Source: Gammaproteobacteria bacterium
GTDB lineage: Bacteria; Pseudomonadota; Gammaproteobacteria; Pseudomonadales; Azotimanducaceae
Direction of reading: 5' to 3'
DNA length: 49,034 nucleotides
Assembly: GCA_026707045.1 (NCBI GenBank)
Contig: JAPOXO010000126.1
Coordinates: 1 to 49,034, forward strand
The notes under the pieces are model-generated. The model did not search any database, was not told where the DNA came from, and saw nothing but the letters and a program-made list of their open reading frames with translations. Shown here piece after piece: positions 17,386-24,956 of this stretch (position 1 is its first letter; each line of letters begins with the position of its first letter). The position numbers and the translations under genes are program-made.

Positions 17386-17399
17386 TGGCCTACGGGCCA
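17386..17399. terminator. Hairpin between convergent copA and PHP genes
   Basis: TGGCC-TACG-GGCCA forms a short GC-rich stem with a four-base loop. Outer TTC/GAA pairing spans an internal loop. It sits about 20 bases after the copA stop and 80 bases from the convergent PHP gene. There is no T-run on either side, so function as a bidirectional terminator is only likely by position. Confidence 0.35.
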
Positions 17400-17478
17400 A
17401 TCTGAAATGCTCTAGCAAAATTCGGAGATGTAAAAGTTCTGCAATAGCTAACCAGTAGACTTAAGCAGAGCTAAGGAA

Positions 17479-18108
17479 TCACGAACGAAAAGTGATTGGT
17501 TCAAAGCTGCCGGATTCTAGAGCAGTAACTAGCTCTTGTTCGCTTCGTATTGGCGAGTCAAAACGAGTAGCACAACGGCCGATATGGCTCACGATGTGGG
17601 CATCGCTACCTCCAATCCCCAAGTAACCTTGTTCACGAGCCATATCCTGCGCAATCTGATCTTCCTGTCCTCGACTTCCACCGTTGTAGATCTCTACGAT
17701 GCGCACACCTTCGGGAACTCCAAACTCTGCTAGATGAGCACTCATGCCTACCCGAGGTCGCCCTGGGTGGCAGGGCACTGGCATCGCCGCGTGGCGTTTA
17801 CATGAATCAATGACTTTGGCAAGAGGTACGTTGATGCTTGAAAAGTCAAACTCATCCACAAGTCCTTCAGTAACGCCAAACACCAGCACGTGTCCGTACT
17901 CTGTTTCAACCTCACTACCTTTTAGAATTGTGAGTGAATACTCTTCAGCAAGTTCCGAGTAGTCTGATTCGAAGTCGAACTGCCGATGTTCAGTAAGAAC
18001 AAATCCATCAATTGGGATGTCACGGGCTTGAATCCACTTGCAATAGTTATCTACCTTAGCTCTACCGTCGTCGGATTTGATCGAGTGAGTGTGAAGATCC
18101 AAAATCAA
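17479..18108 (-). CDS. PHP-domain phosphoesterase
   Basis: A 209-aa stand-alone PHP (polymerase and histidinol phosphatase) domain. Metal-binding motifs are in order: LHTHS (H6, H8), a TEH near residue 40, an acidic SEVE, CHPGRP, and GSDAH near the end. These trinuclear-metal hydrolases act on phosphoesters such as small phosphorylated metabolites or nucleic-acid ends. Its ATG overlaps the coaE stop by four bases, so it is translated with coaE. The exact substrate is unknown. Confidence 0.85.
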   Translation of the reverse strand: MILDLHTHSIKSDDGRAKVDNYCKWIQARDIPIDGFVLTEHRQFDFESDYSELAEEYSLTILKGSEVETEYGHVLVFGVTEGLVDEFDFSSINVPLAKVIDSCKRHAAMPVPCHPGRPRVGMSAHLAEFGVPEGVRIVEIYNGGSRGQEDQIAQDMAREQGYLGIGGSDAHIVSHIGRCATRFDSPIRSEQELVTALESGSFEPITFRS

Positions 18109-18716
18109 GCTTGTGCTCTCCTTTGATTCAAGGAACTTATCTCTCGATCCAACGTTTGGTAAAGATCATTTTCGATCGAGTTATTGGGTATGTTCACATC
18201 TGCCATTTGTAAACGATCTTCATTGCTGATCTGCGAAGCTATTCGGGATTCTACCGCCTCCCTTGTCGCTCCATCGCGGCTTGTCGCTCTTGAAATAGCC
18301 GTTTCTTTGTCCACTGTCACAACCCAAATCTCATCGACGATGTCTTGCCATTCCGCCTCAATCAATACCGCAGCTTCAAGCACAACTAGTCTACCGGGTT
18401 CTCCACTTTTGGCTTGATCTATTTCAACTTTCGCCAATTTCTTGATTTCCGGCCACACGATATCGGTCAAACGCTTGAGTGCTCTCGAATCTCCAAAGAC
18501 TTTCGCACCCAGCTTTCTGCGATCGATGGTCCGATCTGTAGCTACTATTTCTGTACCGAATTCTTCGACAACTCTTGCGTAGCATTGCGTGTCGGGTTCA
18601 TATGCAAGGTGTCCTAGAAGATCAGCGTCGATAACCTTGTGACCAAGACTGGAAAAATAATTGGCGACCGTGGACTTGCCTGATGCAATTCCTCCAGTCA
18701 ACCCGATAACAGTCAC
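18105..18716 (-). CDS. coaE: Dephospho-CoA kinase
   Basis: CoaE adds the 3'-phosphate to dephospho-CoA, the last step of coenzyme A synthesis. The P-loop GLTGGIASGKST is at the N-terminus, followed by VIDADLLGHLAYEPD and a late ATSRDG/R-rich lid region. I choose the GTG at 18716 because it gives 203 aa, the usual length, and has GGAGG four bases upstream. The longer frame back to 18785 adds residues absent from the family. It is coupled to the downstream PHP gene by a four-base overlap rather than to pilD or yacG as in many gammaproteobacteria. Confidence 0.93.
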   Translation of the reverse strand: MTVIGLTGGIASGKSTVANYFSSLGHKVIDADLLGHLAYEPDTQCYARVVEEFGTEIVATDRTIDRRKLGAKVFGDSRALKRLTDIVWPEIKKLAKVEIDQAKSGEPGRLVVLEAAVLIEAEWQDIVDEIWVVTVDKETAISRATSRDGATREAVESRIASQISNEDRLQMADVNIPNNSIENDLYQTLDREISSLNQRRAQA

Positions 18717-18924
18717 GTGTCCTCCGTCTACATGCCCATATTCTAGCCACCGCAATTTACGGTTAGTTGAGCCTTGATATTCCACTGTGCCAAGGTAACG
18801 ATCTCGCAGACCACTAACTCCAGGAGTTCATGTGTTTGTGTAAGTCCTACACAGGATCTCAGATACCAAACTGTAGATCAGGGAGGATGCCTAGAATCTG
18901 CAGATTGATCTCGATTGATGAAAC

Positions 18925-19290
18925 GTGTCGGACACAGGACGGAAAAACCTACAGCCAGAACAATCTGAGAGAGGAGTTCGAGTCGTATTTGTTCATCCAA
19001 ACGGACACTCGGAGTGTCTCTTCGGCAAGATTGGTGAAAGCATCATGGATGTTGCTCTGGACAACGGAGTAGCTGGCATTCGTGCACAGTGTGGAGGTGG
19101 CTGTACCTGTTCAACCTGTCACTGCTATGTAGATGAAAGATGGTTTGAACAGAGTGGGTCAATGCATCCAGATGAGTGTGAGATATTGGATTTCGCTCCT
19201 CATCGTCGAGAAACCAGCAGGCTATCTTGCCAAATAGTTCTAGACACGCGACTCGATGGAATTCGCATCTACACTTTAACGGAAACTTGA
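18925..19290 (+). CDS. [2Fe-2S] ferredoxin (adrenodoxin/vertebrate type)
   Basis: A 121-aa electron carrier. The four cluster ligands are C56, C62, C65 and C102, spaced C-x5-C-x2-C...C, within AQCGGGCTCSTCHCYV and LSCQIV. This is the adrenodoxin/putidaredoxin pattern that normally serves cytochrome P450s or Rieske oxygenases. The start is GTG 18925; about 17 residues precede the first beta strand, so the true start may be later. It is followed after 12 bases by an SDR, suggesting a small redox or catabolic operon. No P450 or reductase is in the window. Confidence 0.88.
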   Translation: MSDTGRKNLQPEQSERGVRVVFVHPNGHSECLFGKIGESIMDVALDNGVAGIRAQCGGGCTCSTCHCYVDERWFEQSGSMHPDECEILDFAPHRRETSRLSCQIVLDTRLDGIRIYTLTET

Positions 19291-19302
19291 CAAGGCAATT
19301 CG

Positions 19303-20241
19303 ATGGACAATTTCACAGATAAGATCGCAGTGGTCACGGGTGGAGGTAGCGGAATAGGGCGCGAACTAGTTCGTCAACTTGCCCGAGACGGTTGCAACGT
19401 AGCAACGTGTGACGTCATTGAAAAGAATCTTGAGCAGACGTTGGAGCAAGTACGTTCGGAGTGTCCAGATATTCGATTGAGCGGTCACCATTGCGATGTA
19501 GGGGTTGAGGAGGACATCAAGAGATTTGAGAGTGAGGTTCGAGACTCGCACGACACATCGCACATAAATCTTCTATTCAATAACGCAGGAATCGGTGGGG
19601 GTGGCAGCTTTGTAAACGATTCCCGAGAAAACTGGGAGCGAACCTTCAATATTTGTTGGAACGGCGTCTATTGGACCTTGAGAGCGTTCTTGCCGATGCT
19701 AAAGGCATGTGATGAAGGACACGTGGTAAATGTCAGCAGCGTCAATGGTTTTTGGGCATCGCTTGGACCAGGAACGGCTCATACTGCTTACTCTGCTGCA
19801 AAGTTTGCAGTTAAGGGATTCAGTGAAGCGCTACTCACTGATTTTCGAATCAATGCACCGCATCTTGGTGTATCCGTCGTAATGCCGGGACACATAGGTA
19901 CTTCAATTGCGATAAACAGCCAATTGATCATGAGCCGGAAGACGAAAGTAGAGTTTTCCAGTGAGCAAATTGATTTTTGGCGTGATCGGCTTATTGAGGC
20001 CGGCATGCCGGTACACAATGAAAGCGATGATCAGATTGTCGAACGTATCGTGGAGCGGGGCAATTCATTTCGAGACAACGCACCCACAAGTGCAGCTCAG
20101 GCTGCAACCACAATTCTGGATGCGGTTAGGGAAAATCGGTGGCGAGTTCTGGTAGGCGACGACGCCCATCGACTCGATGAGCGCGTTAGAAAAGTACCGG
20201 AAAAAGCCTACGACTTTGAGTTCTTCAGTGTTTTTGAATAG
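19303..20241 (+). CDS. Classical short-chain dehydrogenase/reductase
   Basis: A 312-aa NAD(P)-dependent oxidoreductase. It has the TGGGSGIG loop at residues 12-19, NNAG near 93, a Ser in VVNVSS, and the YSAAK catalytic pair near 161-165. The C-terminal extension of about 60 residues is longer than the usual 250-aa enzyme and resembles SDRs for larger hydrophobic alcohols or ketones. AAGG lies seven bases before the ATG. It probably works with the adjacent ferredoxin in the same pathway, possibly alongside the Baeyer-Villiger enzyme about 8 kb away, but that link is inferred. Confidence 0.88.
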   Translation: MDNFTDKIAVVTGGGSGIGRELVRQLARDGCNVATCDVIEKNLEQTLEQVRSECPDIRLSGHHCDVGVEEDIKRFESEVRDSHDTSHINLLFNNAGIGGGGSFVNDSRENWERTFNICWNGVYWTLRAFLPMLKACDEGHVVNVSSVNGFWASLGPGTAHTAYSAAKFAVKGFSEALLTDFRINAPHLGVSVVMPGHIGTSIAINSQLIMSRKTKVEFSSEQIDFWRDRLIEAGMPVHNESDDQIVERIVERGNSFRDNAPTSAAQAATTILDAVRENRWRVLVGDDAHRLDERVRKVPEKAYDFEFFSVFE

Positions 20242-20265
20242 GTAGCTAGCGGGCTAAACAGCATC

Positions 20266-20739
20266 CTAGGAAGAAAAGCCGATCCACCGGCCAGCACCAG
20301 CAACCGTAAACCACATGCCCATTGATGCTAGTCCGATGAAGAACAGCACGAATCGGTTTGTGTTCTCGTTTCGAATGAGAGGATGCTTGACCGCAAACGT
20401 GAAGATGAGAACGATAGCCAATGTTGTGACTTTGATCCAAAACGAACGGTTGTAATAAAGCTTGATCATTTCGGATAGAGCCAAAGGGATCCCCGTTCCG
20501 AACATCATTGCAATTCCAACTAGTAACACAGGCTTCGCAGCATTCGTGACGCGTGAGATCGTCTGCCGTGTTAACCCCAGTCCAAGGAGTCTCAAGTCCA
20601 CTACCAGTACTGCTCCTCCAAGAACAACCAACCCGATGAGGTGAAAAGCTTCGATTACCGGAAACAACCAGTGTGAGTTTCGGATCGCTTCGCCTATAGG
20701 GCTACGTTCCAAGTAGTCAAAAATATCGTAGAGGTTCAA
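20266..20739 (-). CDS. DUF6644-like integral membrane protein (short)
   Basis: A 157-aa protein with four predicted membrane helices (about residues 25-45, 65-90, 100-120 and 130-150). It starts MNLYDIFDYLERSPIG and has a conserved-looking His in EAFHLIGL, similar to the corresponding ESTHVLSL of its upstream neighbour. The two are therefore diverged paralogues, of the type annotated DUF6644 in marine Proteobacteria. Its ATG overlaps the upstream gene's stop by four bases. It is the last gene of the six-gene envelope operon. The His-containing helices could bind heme or quinone, but this is unproven. Confidence 0.65.
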   Translation of the reverse strand: MNLYDIFDYLERSPIGEAIRNSHWLFPVIEAFHLIGLVVLGGAVLVVDLRLLGLGLTRQTISRVTNAAKPVLLVGIAMMFGTGIPLALSEMIKLYYNRSFWIKVTTLAIVLIFTFAVKHPLIRNENTNRFVLFFIGLASMGMWFTVAGAGRWIGFSS

Positions 20740-21293
20740 TGGATCAAGTCCTCTGCCCTACATTCGGCCAGGAATTGCACCCAACCAGGTTGCTGTTTAT
20801 CGCAATCGAACCAGTTGTACGCAATCATTCGGCCACAGATGATCACACCGGACCAGACGAGAACAGATATTGCAGCGGACAATCGGACATGAAGAGGAGG
20901 TACGGGATCGTTGTTCCATACGACTGGCTTCTTTGTCATTTTCCTGTGAAAGAGCCATGCATTGATTCCTGACGCCACTATTAGTACCACCTTAAATCGG
21001 AACCAAATACTGTGATAGGTTCGTATGGGAATTGCGTAGAACAGCATTAATCCGGTAGAAACGATGACAACAAATCCAAAAGTAGTCCATGGGAGAATAC
21101 GACTTGTTAGCTCTGAAATAGGGACGTTTTTAAACGCTATCCCCAACAATCGAAAGTCGACAATGAAGAGCGTTCCCACGAAAACCATGAGAGAGAGCAC
21201 ATGCGTCGATTCCACGATGGGATACATGTGCAACGACTCGTGAAGTGCCGTGCTCCACGCATGGGAATCGAGCCATACGGCGAACCAGCGCAC
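20736..21293 (-). CDS. DUF6644-like integral membrane protein
   Basis: A 185-aa membrane protein with about four helices. It begins MRWFAVWLDSHAWSTALHESLHMYPIVESTHVLSLMVFVG, with several His residues in the first helices (HESLHMYP, ESTHVLSL), then a DFRLLG turn and a His in the RTYHSIWFRFK loop. It resembles the DUF6644 family often found next to DUF6152 proteins. The start follows the CxxCH lipoprotein gene after about 50 bases, and the product is coupled to the next DUF6644-like gene. The multiple helix His residues suggest, without proving, heme b ligation, so it could be a membrane electron-transfer partner of the neighbouring c-type cytochrome. Confidence 0.68.
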   Translation of the reverse strand: MRWFAVWLDSHAWSTALHESLHMYPIVESTHVLSLMVFVGTLFIVDFRLLGIAFKNVPISELTSRILPWTTFGFVVIVSTGLMLFYAIPIRTYHSIWFRFKVVLIVASGINAWLFHRKMTKKPVVWNNDPVPPLHVRLSAAISVLVWSGVIICGRMIAYNWFDCDKQQPGWVQFLAECRAEDLIH

Positions 21294-21341
21294 TGGCTAA
21301 CTACTTGCTAAAAGAACTGCTCAGCATCAGCAAGAACTTCC

Positions 21342-21818
21342 TCATTGCTGGTCGGTCCAGTAGACGTCGTGACACTGAACACACGATTGATAGAGCGTAG
21401 CCCCGGCCTGAAACAGAGCGTCACCATCGCGATTTAGAGCTGCTTCTAGCGCGATGCGCCCTTGTTGCGAGAGTTGGTCAGCAAAACCCGACCATGGTTC
21501 TCCGCGGTCTTCAGAAGGATATGGAATCTTTAGAAGATCTCCAGAAGCTATGATTGTTCCGGCCGCACTCTCTGTGGAATACCACTCTTCATCGGTAGTT
21601 GGTACCAATGAAGTTTCCCCCTCAAGAGTCATAACCCAGCCAGCGGAATCCCATAACACATCGGCTGCTGGTTCTATAACCAGATGCATTAGTTCGTCTG
21701 AAGAGAGCGAAGATTCAATCTCGGCTTTCAGACTTGAAGTGTCCTGAGGCTGACAACCAGCGCTGAACACCAGCAAGGACAGTGCTGCGGAACACCACAC
21801 CATTTCAGCACTGCTCAA
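21342..21818 (-). CDS. Lipoprotein with C-terminal CxxCH heme site (cytochrome c'-like)
   Basis: A 158-aa exported lipoprotein. It has a hydrophobic signal ending in a lipobox (FSAGC, Cys near residue 21), a helical body containing DELMHLVIEPAADVLWDSAG, and a single heme-attachment site CVQCH followed by DVYW close to the C-terminus. A C-terminal CxxCH in a four-helix protein is typical of cytochrome c'-type folds. It should sit in the periplasm, anchored to a membrane. Its start overlaps the DUF6152-like gene by four bases. It is the only obvious redox protein of this operon. Confidence 0.75.
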   Translation of the reverse strand: MSSAEMVWCSAALSLLVFSAGCQPQDTSSLKAEIESSLSSDELMHLVIEPAADVLWDSAGWVMTLEGETSLVPTTDEEWYSTESAAGTIIASGDLLKIPYPSEDRGEPWSGFADQLSQQGRIALEAALNRDGDALFQAGATLYQSCVQCHDVYWTDQQ

Positions 21819-22369
21819 TCGCTTGTTGACTTTTCCTGTTCCTCTTCAGATGCGTCTTCGCTACTGGGTTCTTGCGACTCTTTGCTGTCTTCCTCTAAGG
21901 CTTCAGATTCCTCTCGAACTTGCTCGAGTCGATCCTTATCCTCTTCGGTCGCTCGTTCCTGTGGATCAGCTCCGTCTCTTGGGGCTCCGGTGCCAGATGA
22001 ACCCATGAACAGAGTTCGGCCGTCTTCGTAGGTGATGTTACGCCCGTTGGCGCGATTCGACAGATCTTTGGACTGGTATCCATCGACGACGATCTTGGTA
22101 CCGGGCTTTAGCGAATTTCTTGTGATTCCACGACGTAGCAGGGTATTCGGTGTTCCTCCCTCAACCATCCAAGACTCGGTCGTACCGTCTTCCTTCTCAT
22201 GGTCCAAGTGAATCCATGCGTGCGGATTCACCCACTCGACCTTGGTGACTTTGCCTTTGAGTATGAGCGGTCGATTTGGATCGAACTCAGCACCAAACGC
22301 ATGATGGGCGAGTGCGCTGAATCCAAAGGATGTCAAAGCGATACATAAGCTGAGCCGAAGTACTTTCAT
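21815..22369 (-). CDS. DUF6152-like periplasmic protein with acidic C-terminal tail
   Basis: A 184-aa secreted protein. The signal peptide ends near ALAHHAFGAEF (residue ~22). The mature domain carries the family's LKGKVTKVEWVNPHAWIHL segment, an OB-like beta fold in which the N-P-H-A motif is highly characteristic. After about residue 125 it becomes a low-complexity tail rich in Glu, Asp and Ser. DUF6152 has no known function; the N-terminal AHHAFGAEF and NPHAWIH His residues look like a metal site, which is inference. It is translationally coupled on both sides (ATGA overlaps). Confidence 0.72.
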   Translation of the reverse strand: MKVLRLSLCIALTSFGFSALAHHAFGAEFDPNRPLILKGKVTKVEWVNPHAWIHLDHEKEDGTTESWMVEGGTPNTLLRRGITRNSLKPGTKIVVDGYQSKDLSNRANGRNITYEDGRTLFMGSSGTGAPRDGADPQERATEEDKDRLEQVREESEALEEDSKESQEPSSEDASEEEQEKSTSD

Positions 22370-23460
22370 TCACCGGACTCCGTCTGCGCTTGTTCTGCAT
22401 ACCAAGCTTTCTCGGCTTCTCGAGCACCTTTCAGCATTCCTTGCATTGAGTAGTTTCCTTCATGACATGCGTACTCGTAGAGCTGACTCTCGGTCTTCGG
22501 CCAGTTGTATCTACCGGACCACTTGTCCTTCCATGCGTTCGGATCTCTAACGGTAAAGTCATACAGCATATTGTCGTCGTCGACCATGGTAAATCGTTCG
22601 ACTACGTGAAGGTCGCGCGTTGCGCCGCCTAGAGCCGGAGTGTCATTGAAGTTTGTTGTATCGACAACCAGAGTGTCGCCTTCCCACCAACCAATAGAAT
22701 CTCCGAGCCACTTTCGGACATCATCAGGTGCATGCTCTCCACCGATTCTGATAACTCGTGCATCATGAACCATTTCGATCAGGATCATGAGCGTGTCTTC
22801 TGATTGAACTACTCTCTTGATATTGTTGTACAGTGCTGGGAGCATTGGCGGACCTCCAGTCGAGGAGAATCCAAGCAGGCAGCGATCCGAGAGAGTTAGA
22901 GTTTCTGGATGGTCGCGAGGACCGGGTATTCCGTCGTCCAACCACCATGCTCGTCCAGTATTCTTGCGCCAGTAGTTTCCAAGTGCTCGCCAACGTTGAA
23001 TGGCTGCCTCCGTTGGAGGAGGGTGCCTTCCGTTCTCTGGGTAGTAGATGATCGAATTGGGATATTCTCCGTCGACCTTCGTAAACTCTTCGCCGTTGTC
23101 TATCCAGAATCTGTTGTAACCTCCAACGTTTCCAGCAGCTCCCGGAGAACCGTCTCCACCTTCTGGAGGTGCCGCACGGTTTGGGTCCAACACACGATTG
23201 TCATTTGCCCGGTTGCTAGCCTTAATTCCTTTTGACCAGTTCTCGGCATCTTCTGGCTTGATCAGAGTATTTTCACCGGCATCGCCTCGTCTTGCCAAAG
23301 GTGTGATGGTCTTGGCATCATATGTGCCACTAAAGTTGGGTTTTCCCGTTGAAGTACGGGGAATATCGTCAGATTCAGAAAAATGAATCGGTGGTGAAGC
23401 ACTCGTCCATAAAGGGATGGCGAGTAATGACGCCGATATTGCAATTGTCAATGATTTCAC
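22366..23460 (-). CDS. Exported protein of unknown function with WWEGDTLVV domain (paralogue A)
   Basis: A 364-aa secreted protein. The GTG at 23460 is chosen because a GAGG box lies seven bases upstream and it directly exposes a signal peptide (SLTIAISASLLAIPLWTSAS). Features are TGKPNFSGTYDAK near the start, RAAPPEGGDGSPGAAG in the middle, and a C-terminal module WLGDSIGWWEGDTLVVDTTNF followed by HVVERFTMVDDD. The same module occurs in the next upstream protein. This family is widespread in uncultured marine Proteobacteria and Acidobacteria; I know no established activity. It is coupled to the DUF6152-like gene by a four-base overlap. Confidence 0.7.
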   Translation of the reverse strand: MKSLTIAISASLLAIPLWTSASPPIHFSESDDIPRTSTGKPNFSGTYDAKTITPLARRGDAGENTLIKPEDAENWSKGIKASNRANDNRVLDPNRAAPPEGGDGSPGAAGNVGGYNRFWIDNGEEFTKVDGEYPNSIIYYPENGRHPPPTEAAIQRWRALGNYWRKNTGRAWWLDDGIPGPRDHPETLTLSDRCLLGFSSTGGPPMLPALYNNIKRVVQSEDTLMILIEMVHDARVIRIGGEHAPDDVRKWLGDSIGWWEGDTLVVDTTNFNDTPALGGATRDLHVVERFTMVDDDNMLYDFTVRDPNAWKDKWSGRYNWPKTESQLYEYACHEGNYSMQGMLKGAREAEKAWYAEQAQTESGE

Positions 23461-23470
23461 TTGAGTACCT

Positions 23471-24451
23471 CTACTCTTCGGGCTGTACAGATTCACGCCG
23501 CCACTGCCCATACAGTAGCTCCTCTACGAATTGTACGCACTTAAAGTCCATCAGAATCATGTTTTCCTCCATTCGACGATAGAGGGGCATTTCTATGGTC
23601 CACGGTTCCGTAAACGTTTCTGGGTCGTCTATTGTGGCTTCATAGTGAATGTGATTGGGGCCATTGGGAGTCCATCGTTCGGTGACAACCATGGCAGCTG
23701 AATGGTGGTTTCCAGAACGGTCAAACCACGTAGAGTCGACTTGCGCAGTCACGGTTACGACCAGCGTGTCACCTTCCCAACGACCAACAGATTGTCCCAT
23801 CCACGAATCTATGGGAGCTTCACCAGGATCCTCGAAAAATACATCCCTTACGGCACCCGCGTACTCGTATGCGATGAAAAAGCTGTCTTCACCTTGAACA
23901 ATTTGAAACGGAAAAGGCATGTAGTTCGCCCGTGGCACACCGGGCAGATAACACTTGACCTCCGGGTCTCGATCCGCCCAATTAGCCCGGTTTTCCTCAC
24001 GTTTCTTGGCCGCTTCGGGCTTGTACGGAATCTTGTTTCCGTCCTTAAGGACTCCTAGTCCTCCGGGCACAGAACCGACTGCTCCCATGGCCAATACTCT
24101 GAAATGAGGCACTGGACCTCGGGGACCCTCTACGGTTAAAAGCGCTGGAGCAGCAAGATGGCGTTCAACGTTGTAGTTCGCAGTGTTTGCCGCCTGCCAT
24201 ATTCCGTTTAAATCAGGATGATTTGTCCCCGGGATTCTCTTGATTTCGGGCATCCCTTTTAGTGCTGCTAACTCTTTCTCTAGTACTGCAACTTTTTGCT
24301 CTAGTTCTGCCGACTGTTCGTCCGCTCCAGCAAAGTAAGCGCATCCGAACAAGCCGAAGAAAAGCAAGGAGAGCATGAGCTTCCAAGTATGACTAGATTG
24401 TTTTTTGAGAATGAATGTGGCAACTTTAGTGAATTTCATAGAGTTTCTCAT
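23471..24451 (-). CDS. Exported protein of unknown function with WEGDTLVV domain (paralogue B)
   Basis: A 326-aa protein, first gene of the six-gene reverse operon. The N-terminus has a basic stretch and a hydrophobic helix (LMLSLLFFGLFGCAYFAG) with a possible lipobox at Gly-Cys, then a short coiled coil (LEQKVAVLEKELAAL). The mature part has HPDLNGIWQAAN, a Pro-rich YMPFPFQIVQ region, and the shared C-terminal module SWMGQSVGRWEGDTLVV followed by VVTERWTPNG. It is paralogous to the downstream gene. A TTGACA-like box (24482-24487, minus strand) lies about 30 bases upstream as a possible -35, with only a poor -10. Confidence 0.7.
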   Translation of the reverse strand: MRNSMKFTKVATFILKKQSSHTWKLMLSLLFFGLFGCAYFAGADEQSAELEQKVAVLEKELAALKGMPEIKRIPGTNHPDLNGIWQAANTANYNVERHLAAPALLTVEGPRGPVPHFRVLAMGAVGSVPGGLGVLKDGNKIPYKPEAAKKREENRANWADRDPEVKCYLPGVPRANYMPFPFQIVQGEDSFFIAYEYAGAVRDVFFEDPGEAPIDSWMGQSVGRWEGDTLVVTVTAQVDSTWFDRSGNHHSAAMVVTERWTPNGPNHIHYEATIDDPETFTEPWTIEMPLYRRMEENMILMDFKCVQFVEELLYGQWRRESVQPEE

Positions 24452-24593
24452 TGTTTAGGTTTGATGAAGCCAGACTAGCCTTGTCAATCGCCCCCTTTGT
24501 TTGTGAACATAGCCGGACTTTCGCAGTTCCGGACCAATTCAACGAAGCTCACAAAAGGTGGCCTCACTAGTAGAGACTTAGCGTTGAGCCAAT

Positions 24594-24785
24594 CTAAGGC
24601 TCTGTCGATTCGACCTCTAGGACACCACTCGCCTCGACGGTACTTGCAGAAATGTCCGTAAATTCTTGTGTATTTCCGCCCGTGAATTCACAATTGCGTT
24701 GAAAAATCGCGCAACTCGACACTAGACACATTGCCAAAAAAGCAACGGAAACGACCATTGTCGCCCGTCTAACAAGAAACTTCAT
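24594..24785 (-). CDS. Small putative lipoprotein
   Basis: A 63-aa product from ATG 24785, with a GGGGG box five bases upstream. A basic N-terminus (KFLVRRA), a hydrophobic core and a lipobox-like VSSC are followed by about 40 Ser/Thr/Glu-rich residues containing one further Cys. It is entericidin-like in size but not in sequence. The coding evidence is the ribosome site plus the signal; no function is recognised. Confidence 0.45.
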   Translation of the reverse strand: MKFLVRRATMVVSVAFLAMCLVSSCAIFQRNCEFTGGNTQEFTDISASTVEASGVLEVESTEP

Positions 24786-24956
24786 GCTGACCCCCAAAAT
24801 TCCCTCCGAACTTTAGCTGAAAGCGTACCACATCGCATCAGTCGATTTTTGGTTTCGCGGCTCGTTGGCGACGTTCAAGCGATTGGTCTGCACTTTCTGC
24901 CGAACTTATTCCCTTGTTATCATACAAATTGAGCCTGTAGTCAGTTGGAGAGCGGT

